Part shown: positions 5,368-9,376 of the stretch, piece after piece
How the letters are laid out: each line of letters begins with the position of its first letter
Position numbering within the stretch: the first letter of the stretch is position 1
Assembly: GCA_036402155.1 (NCBI GenBank)
Contig: DASWTL010000269.1
Span: 1-9,376, forward strand
From: DASWTL01 sp036402155
GTDB lineage: Bacteria > Bacteroidota > Bacteroidia > Sphingobacteriales > Sphingobacteriaceae
Length of the DNA stretch: 9,376 nt
Direction of reading: 5' to 3'
The notes under the pieces: generated by a model
Told to the model about the DNA's origin: nothing
The model's input: the letters and a program-made list of their open reading frames with translations, nothing else
Database searches by the model: none
Made by a program: the position numbers and the translations under genes

Positions 5368-6249
5368 ATGAAGATAACAGTAACAGGGTCATTGGGGAAT
5401 ATCAGTAAGCCCCTGGTGGAAAAATTAATTGCAGCAGGCCATGAAGTAAAAGTGATCAGCAGCAAGGCAGACAGGAAAGGACAGATCGAAGCACTGGGTG
5501 CGGAAGCCCTGATCGGATCGGTGGAAGACCTGGCTTTTCTTACGGATGCTTTCCGGGATGCGGATGTGGTTTATACTATGGTGCCTCCTAATTTCGGCGC
5601 CAGCGAGTACCGGAAATATATTGCCGGTGTCGGCGAGAATTATGCCCGGGCTATAAAAGCTGCCGGTGTAAAGAAGGTACTGAGTCTGAGCAGCATGGGT
5701 GCCCATTTGGATGCCGGAACGGGACCTATAGCCGGCATGCATGATGTGGAGCAGATCCTGAATAAGTTGGACGGAGTCACTGTGAAGCACCTTCGGCCTG
5801 GATTTTTCTATGTGAATTTCTATCACAACATCGATATGATTAAACATGCGGGCATCCTGGGCGCTAATTATGGTGCAGATTCTACTATGATTTTGGTACA
5901 CCCCGAAGATATTGCAGAAGTAGCTTTTCAGGCCATCACCGGGCCTTTTGAGAAGAGCAGTGTTGAATACGTAGTGAGCTCGGAGCATACACTGGGAGAG
6001 GTGACAGCTGCGCTGGGCGCCGCCATTGGCAAACCGGATCTCCACTGGGTTGAATTTACCGATGCCCAAAATTATGAAGGAATGGCTCAGGCCGGCATGC
6101 CCGAAGAGATTGCACGGGTTTATACCGAAATGGGGACTGCAGTGAGAAGTGGTATTTTATGGGAAGATTTTAAAGTTAACGGATCTGTTACGGGTAAAGT
6201 TAAGCTGGAGGATTTTGCAAAGGAGTTTGGTAAAGTTTATAATTCTTAG
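5368..6249 (+). CDS. NmrA-like NAD(P)H:quinone oxidoreductase family protein
   Basis: A 293-residue cytoplasmic protein of the atypical short-chain dehydrogenase/NmrA group, similar in design to E. coli QorB (YtfG). The N-terminal Rossmann nucleotide site is MKITVTGSLGNIS, with glycines 7 and 10 and Ser13 where the third Gly of GxxGxxG is usual. Next come DADVVYTMVPP, VKKVLSLSSMGAH, LRPGFFYVNFYHNID and a HPEDIAEVA segment typical of the family's C-terminal part. Relatives use NAD(P)H to reduce quinones or act as redox-sensing binders, and substrate identity cannot be read from sequence. It is transcribed divergently from a single-cysteine HxlR repressor, has a clear promoter with overlapping operator repeats, and ends in a strong terminator, so it is a one-gene transcript probably induced by quinone or electrophile stress. 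The ATG at 5368 starts directly at the first beta strand, fixing the start. Confidence 0.9.
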   Translation: MKITVTGSLGNISKPLVEKLIAAGHEVKVISSKADRKGQIEALGAEALIGSVEDLAFLTDAFRDADVVYTMVPPNFGASEYRKYIAGVGENYARAIKAAGVKKVLSLSSMGAHLDAGTGPIAGMHDVEQILNKLDGVTVKHLRPGFFYVNFYHNIDMIKHAGILGANYGADSTMILVHPEDIAEVAFQAITGPFEKSSVEYVVSSEHTLGEVTAALGAAIGKPDLHWVEFTDAQNYEGMAQAGMPEEIARVYTEMGTAVRSGILWEDFKVNGSVTGKVKLEDFAKEFGKVYNS

Positions 6250-6268
6250 GAACGTTGCTGAAATTGCA

Positions 6269-6300
6269 AAAGGGCGTTGATGAATTCACGCCCTTTTTTT
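6269..6300 (+). terminator. Strong rho-independent terminator after the oxidoreductase gene
   Basis: AAAGGGCGT (6269-6277) pairs perfectly with ACGCCCTTT (6288-6296) around a 10-base loop, and the T-run continues to 6300. It lies 19 bases after the stop codon and closes a single-gene transcript. The A-run before the stem makes it potentially weakly bidirectional. Confidence 0.93.
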
Positions 6301-6448
6301 GTTTTAGGTTGAGCTTTCCTGAAATCAATAACGCTATGAACCATGATAGCTGCAGGGGAATTTGTCTGTTCGCTAAGTTTACTAAATTAGAGATCGAAAA
6401 CTTCTTTAACAGGCGTTAAGCTGGCAGTTAAAGCAATCAAAATCAGAC

Positions 6449-7632
6449 ATGAAGGTGTTCAATTTTTTTACAAGGCTCTTTATCTTTATCTTATTACCAA
6501 TTACTGAAATACAGGCTCAGTCACTTGATAAGTCGGTTGACAGTGTGATCAATGAATTTATGGCCGACAGAAAAATACCAGGCTTTGCGGCATGTGTTGC
6601 GCAGGGAAAATCTGTTGTATGGTCTGGCTATTATGGAACAGCAAACATGGAGAAAAATATTCCGATGAATGCCAGAGGAATTATCAATATCGGGTCGATA
6701 TCTAAAACCTTTGTAGCTGTGGCTGTTATGCAGCTTTGGGAAAAAGGTTTGCTGGATCTCTATAGCGATGTTAATCAATACCTCAACTTTAAGATCAGAA
6801 ATCCTAATATCCGGATAAACCGATAACTATATTTCAACTGCTCACCCATACTTCGTCTACCCGCGACGGAAAAGCTTATTATGCAAGCTATTCATGCGGA
6901 GATCCTGTAATATCCCTTCAGGATTGGATAAAAGACAGCCTGACACCGGGTGGGAAATACTATAATAATGGGGATGGTTTTGGCGACCAGGTGCCTGGAT
7001 CCGGGGAACGAAAGTATTCGAATATCGGTTTCGGTATACTGGGATTGATTGTAGAGAAGATAGCTAAAGAACCCTTTAACGAATACTGCAAGAAGCATAT
7101 TTTCGACGTCCTTGGCATGCATAATACCGGTTGGCTGTTAAGCGAGGTTAACAGCCGGAATCACATTGTGCCTTACGCGTTCATTACCCAAGAGAATGAA
7201 GCCCGGACCATGGAAAGGAAGGTTTTATTCGGTCCGGGAACCCAATTAGCCCAAAATACATTGCTCCCATATTGCCTGTACAGTTTTCCAAATTACCCTG
7301 ACGGGCTGGTCCGGACAACGTTACCCGATTTATCTGTTTACCTGATGGCCATGATGAATGGAGGTAAAATAAACGGAAACCGGATACTAAAAAAAACTAC
7401 TGTTCAGAAAATGCTGTCGTTACAACTTGAAGGGAGTACAGCCCAGGGTTTAGCATGGCATAGGGAGACCTTGTCGGGACAACCGGTATGAGGCCACAAA
7501 GGCGGTGATCCGGGCATTACCGCAAACCTGTTCTTTAACCCGGTTACCCGGAAAGGAGTGGTTACCATTCAGAATATTTCAAATGGCGATACGTTTCCTG
7601 TTGTGGAAAAGATCTATCAATCAGTGCGTTAA
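6449..7632 (+). pseudogene. Degraded serine beta-lactamase-family hydrolase (class C/FmtA-like)
   Basis: The intact ancestor was an exported serine hydrolase of ~394 residues of the beta-lactamase class C/penicillin-binding-like family (esterases, D-aminopeptidases, FmtA-type proteins). Still readable are a signal peptide (MKVFNFFTRLFIFILLPITEIQAQ), the SxxK motif (GSISK, Ser83-Lys86), the YxN motif (YSN at 7015-7023) and a final HxG-type motif (GHKGGDPG from 7492). Two lesions break it. Near 6811-6814 one base is missing, apparently one C before GGATAAACC: the first frame runs into TAA at 6824-6826, while the original frame continues from 6814 (DKPITIFQLLTHTSS). In that same frame a TGA at 7489-7491 replaces the expected Trp of WGHxGGDPG, and the tail runs on to TAA at 7630-7632. 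No fragment retains all three catalytic motifs, so I call it non-functional. Restart at an internal ATG would not rescue the active site. Confidence 0.9.
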
Positions 7633-7852
7633 ATCAAGACAACAACTTGTGTGGAATACCGTACCTCACAGCTACTTAGGAGAGGTCGCAGGTTTGGAAA
7701 AGAGGCTTTGATCGTGCAGGAATGGTAAATCTCCGAAGCGCAGGCATAGCTCACCCCGCACAAGCCCGGCTCCGGGCCGGTTCGATATGGCGGACCGCGT
7801 TGCTGCAGGTTTTATGGGGAAGAGAGCCCTGCAACCAGGCATAAGCACCAAC
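7633..7852. other. Intergenic region between convergent genes, GC-rich hairpins
   Basis: No gene is seen. GCCCG/CGGGC (7764-7768 and 7773-7777, 4-base loop) form a short hairpin in a locally GC-rich stretch, and TGCAGG/CCTGCA (7804-7809 and 7828-7833) form a longer-looped one. Neither has a proper T-run. They may act as weak terminators between the pseudogene and the convergent DUF1801 gene. Confidence 0.4.
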
Positions 7853-8242
7853 TTAAGATGGCTTTTTGAGGGTGCTATCCAGCCTGATCGCTTCTTTTAA
7901 AAGCTTTTTTATCGGAGCTTCATTGATTTCCTCCAGGGTATGGTAGATCTTATAAAAAATCTGCTTGTTTGTTCCGTGCGATAGAAAGCAATCGTCATCA
8001 ATTAGTTTGTGACCATACCAAAAACCTAAAAGAACTCCGCTTTTAATACCCCCTCTCGGAACGGTGGAAGGCCAGATGATACATATGCCTTTGTTACCGT
8101 AAAAAAATGGAACATTATATGATATTTTTTCTTTGCAGTATTCCGGAAGAGTTTCAATGATTATTTGCCGTAATACATCCACCATTAATTTTTCGTCTTC
8201 TGGAAGAAGAGTATATAGTTCAACGAGATTTCTAATTTTCAC
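7853..8242 (-). CDS. DUF1801 domain protein
   Basis: A 129-residue cytoplasmic protein of the DUF1801 (YdhG-like) family. Recognisable features are LPEYCKEKISYNVPFFYGNKGICIIWPSTVPRGGIKSGVLLGFWYG (32-77) and the C-terminal helix IKKLLKEAIRLD (111-122). Length and layout match a single-domain member. The family is found as small stand-alone proteins and its biochemical role is not established. The start is GTG at 8242: an in-frame TAG lies upstream with no ATG between, and the sequence after GTG (KIRNLVELYTLLP) fits a family N-terminus. It follows the RibD-C-like gene on the same strand after 37 bases with no terminator between, so the two are probably co-transcribed. Whether they are functionally linked is unknown. 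Confidence 0.85.
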   Translation of the reverse strand: MKIRNLVELYTLLPEDEKLMVDVLRQIIIETLPEYCKEKISYNVPFFYGNKGICIIWPSTVPRGGIKSGVLLGFWYGHKLIDDDCFLSHGTNKQIFYKIYHTLEEINEAPIKKLLKEAIRLDSTLKKPS

Positions 8243-8279
8243 CGGACTTTGTTTTGCAGTTTTTATCTAAATATAAACC

Positions 8280-8870
8280 CTACACGTGATAAGTCATCGC
8301 CATGACTCCTTTTGGAAAAGTCTTTACACCCGCCAGCTTCAGGTAATGCGGCATTTCAAGACCGGAAAAAACTGACAGCCCTGAACCCAATGCGACGGGA
8401 TGAACGCCCAGATGGTACTCGTCGATGAGACCTGTGGCAATGAGGCTCTGCATAAATCCTGCGCCGCCAATGGCTACGATCGGTTTCCCGGATTCGGCTT
8501 TAAGTTTCCTGATCTCTTGAGCAAGATCGCCATCGAAAACCCGCGCCCCGGTCCATGAAGCTTCGGCAGGCGAATGTCCGGCAGATGTTGTATACCCAAA
8601 ATCGACGCCTTTAAATCCTTTTTTTGTAAAGACGGCCTTTGGAATCTCGTTCATTGGTGCGGCAAACGGCCCTGTTGCGGTAGGCCAGTAAGGAGCCATC
8701 GTCTCAAACGACTTCCTGCCCATGATAATTAACCCTGCCTGCCGGATCTCCGCTACACTCCAGGCTGCTGATTCCTCGTCTCCGGTTTTAAAGAGCCAAT
8801 CTTTCCCGCCATTGGCGTCGCTTACAAAACCATCGACCGACATCGACATCTTCATTATTAATTTTCGCAT
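8280..8870 (-). CDS. Dihydrofolate reductase-family (RibD C-terminal-like) protein
   Basis: A 196-residue stand-alone RibD_C/DHFR-like protein, a family of NAD(P)H-dependent reductases. Motifs in order: MRKLIMKMSMSVDGFVSDANGG (1-22), the MGRKSFETMAPYWP segment (50-63), PKAVFTKKG (78-85), and the C-terminal IVAIGGAGFMQSLIATGLIDEYHLGVHPVALGSGLSVF (131-168) with its glycine-rich dinucleotide-binding turn. True RibD carries a deaminase domain and lies in riboflavin operons. Neither is present here, so the substrate is unknown and riboflavin synthesis should not be assumed. An in-frame GTG exists at 8891, but ATG at 8870 begins exactly at the conserved first strand, and a -7-like box covers 8891-8898, which would place the GTG upstream of the transcript start. 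It is first of a two-gene unit with the DUF1801 gene. Confidence 0.88.
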   Translation of the reverse strand: MRKLIMKMSMSVDGFVSDANGGKDWLFKTGDEESAAWSVAEIRQAGLIIMGRKSFETMAPYWPTATGPFAAPMNEIPKAVFTKKGFKGVDFGYTTSAGHSPAEASWTGARVFDGDLAQEIRKLKAESGKPIVAIGGAGFMQSLIATGLIDEYHLGVHPVALGSGLSVFSGLEMPHYLKLAGVKTFPKGVMAMTYHV

Positions 8871-8890
8871 AGCTGAAATGATTTGTTTCA

Positions 8891-8898
8891 CAAATGTA
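8891..8898 (-). promoter_or_regulatory. Candidate -7 element of the RibD-C-like gene
   Basis: The complement of CAAATGTA reads TACATTTG, an exact TAnnTTTG match. A TTG is present upstream (complement of 8912-8914), but only 13 bases away instead of about 20, so the -33 box is poor. The position supports ATG 8870 as the start, with a short leader. Confidence 0.45.
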
Positions 8899-8953
8899 CC
8901 GGACCGTTTTTCAAGCTACGGTAGGCTAAAAAGACAATACTAAGGGGGAATTG

Positions 8954-8975
8954 CGACAATGCAAGTTTATTGTCG
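8954..8975. promoter_or_regulatory. 7-bp inverted repeat in a divergent intergenic region
   Basis: CGACAAT (8954-8960) and ATTGTCG (8969-8975) are perfect inverted repeats with an 8-base spacer, and another GACAAT lies at 8933-8938. The ~295-base gap between the divergent RibD-C-like and lipoprotein genes holds nothing else I can assign. It could be a dimeric regulator site or a short hairpin. Confidence 0.35.
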
Positions 8976-9165
8976 GTCACGTTAAGCGAAACCTCTTTAC
9001 GGATAAGGAAAGTAATAAGTCCAGGGCTCCATCACATTCAGGATTGATTAAACTCCTTTTCTGTTATAATTGGTTTGAAAATCATGTGACTATGATAAAC
9101 TTCAGGACAATTTGTATATTGCGGGTACGTAACCATAACCATAACTAACTAAATTTTAAACCATT

Positions 9166-9376
9166 ATGAGAAAATTAAAACTAATTGCCGTGGTGGCTGG
9201 TATGGCCGCTGCAACAGTTGTTTCCTGTTCAAAACAAACCCCTGAAGAGGCTGTTACTACCAGCGGAAAAGGAACTGTAGCAAATACAAGTGCAACGGTA
9301 AAAGGGTATTGGAAAGATGATGTAACTACAGTTACCTCCATCAACGTCACCCCTGGTAATCAACGAATGATATTGT
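9166..9376 (+). CDS. Lipoprotein, N-terminal part (3' end outside window)
   Basis: The first 70 codons of an exported lipoprotein, running off the window. The N-terminus has basic residues (MRKLKL), a hydrophobic stretch (IAVVAGMAAATVV) and a lipobox VVSC with Cys21 as the predicted lipidated residue, followed by Ser-Lys-Gln. It would be cleaved by signal peptidase II and anchored in a membrane, probably facing the periplasm or the cell surface. The mature part visible is Thr/Val-rich (EEAVTTSGKGTVANTSATVKGYWKDDVTTVTSIN) and looks like the start of a small beta-rich domain, but I do not recognise a family. Start: ATG 9166, after an A/T-rich leader with short tandem AACCATA/AACT words. The minus-strand open frame over the same bases is a shadow. 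Confidence 0.8.
   Translation, partial: MRKLKLIAVVAGMAAATVVSCSKQTPEEAVTTSGKGTVANTSATVKGYWKDDVTTVTSINVTPGNQRMIL

Noticed and set aside
5289..5465. A 59-residue N-terminal extension of the HxlR regulator.
   Set aside because: It would run through the divergent promoter and into the oxidoreductase gene, and its sequence (FMIFFFICPGQSYICTYFYTSTY) is not HxlR-like. The start at 5288 gives the normal family length.
5425..6069. 214-codon open frame on the minus strand.
   Set aside because: It is the complement of the well-supported NmrA-like gene, with no recognisable domain. A shadow frame.
7489..7491. TGA read as tryptophan or selenocysteine, keeping the hydrolase functional.
   Set aside because: TGA ends several other genes in the window (pbpC, HNH, unknown gene), no recoding hairpin is evident, and the separate upstream frameshift already disables the gene.
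7505..7711. 68-codon + strand open frame.
   Set aside because: It is a shifted frame over the tail of the broken hydrolase and has no features of its own.
9085..9135. Promoter for the lipoprotein gene (TTTG about 18 bases before TAAACTTC, or TATATTGC).
   Set aside because: Both -7 candidates match TAnnTTTG at only part of the positions, too weak to list as a feature.

Overview
The window looks like chromosomal DNA from a Bacteroidota bacterium, most likely of the Chitinophagaceae/Sphingobacteriaceae type. The evidence is the gene families present (secreted cupin, FmtA-like serine hydrolase, PBP1C, small lipoprotein), A-rich leaders with little Shine-Dalgarno signal, and -7 boxes of the form TAnnTTTG upstream of at least two genes. 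No species can be named from the sequence alone.

Layout, left to right. Positions 1-1080 hold the 3' part of a penicillin-binding protein 1C gene (+). It converges on an HNH endonuclease gene (minus, 1341-2279) that looks like an orphan, possibly modification-dependent, restriction enzyme. Between them lies the first of two copies of a ~290-bp dispersed repeat. A 645-bp non-coding stretch follows, with a tRNA-3'-end-like fragment, a terminator-like hairpin, a 16-bp palindrome and a cluster of ATCAG words. Then comes a secreted cupin gene (2928-3461). The second repeat copy (about 3635-3932) is in the same orientation. After it comes a very AT-rich leader with 33-bp-spaced repeats and a gene of unknown function (4138-4923).

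The next block is a textbook regulatory pair: an HxlR-type repressor with a single cysteine (minus, 4926-5288), transcribed divergently from an NmrA-like NAD(P)H:quinone oxidoreductase (5368-6249). Promoter elements and candidate operator repeats overlap in the 79-bp gap, and a strong intrinsic terminator follows the oxidoreductase. This resembles E. coli ytfH/ytfG and Corynebacterium qorR/qor2, where quinone or electrophile stress inactivates the repressor.

Positions 6449-7632 are a degraded serine beta-lactamase-like hydrolase with two independent lesions: a -1 frameshift, and a Trp-to-TGA nonsense change just before the last catalytic motif. A minus-strand pair follows, a RibD-C/dihydrofolate-reductase-like protein upstream of a DUF1801 protein. 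The window ends in the start of a lipoprotein gene (+, from 9166).

The least explained parts are the repeat pair, whose first copy overlaps the stop codons of both flanking genes and which together bracket the HNH and cupin genes; the tRNA-end-like scar between them; and the unknown gene with its repetitive AT-rich leader. I see no CRISPR array, transposase, integrase or complete tRNA.
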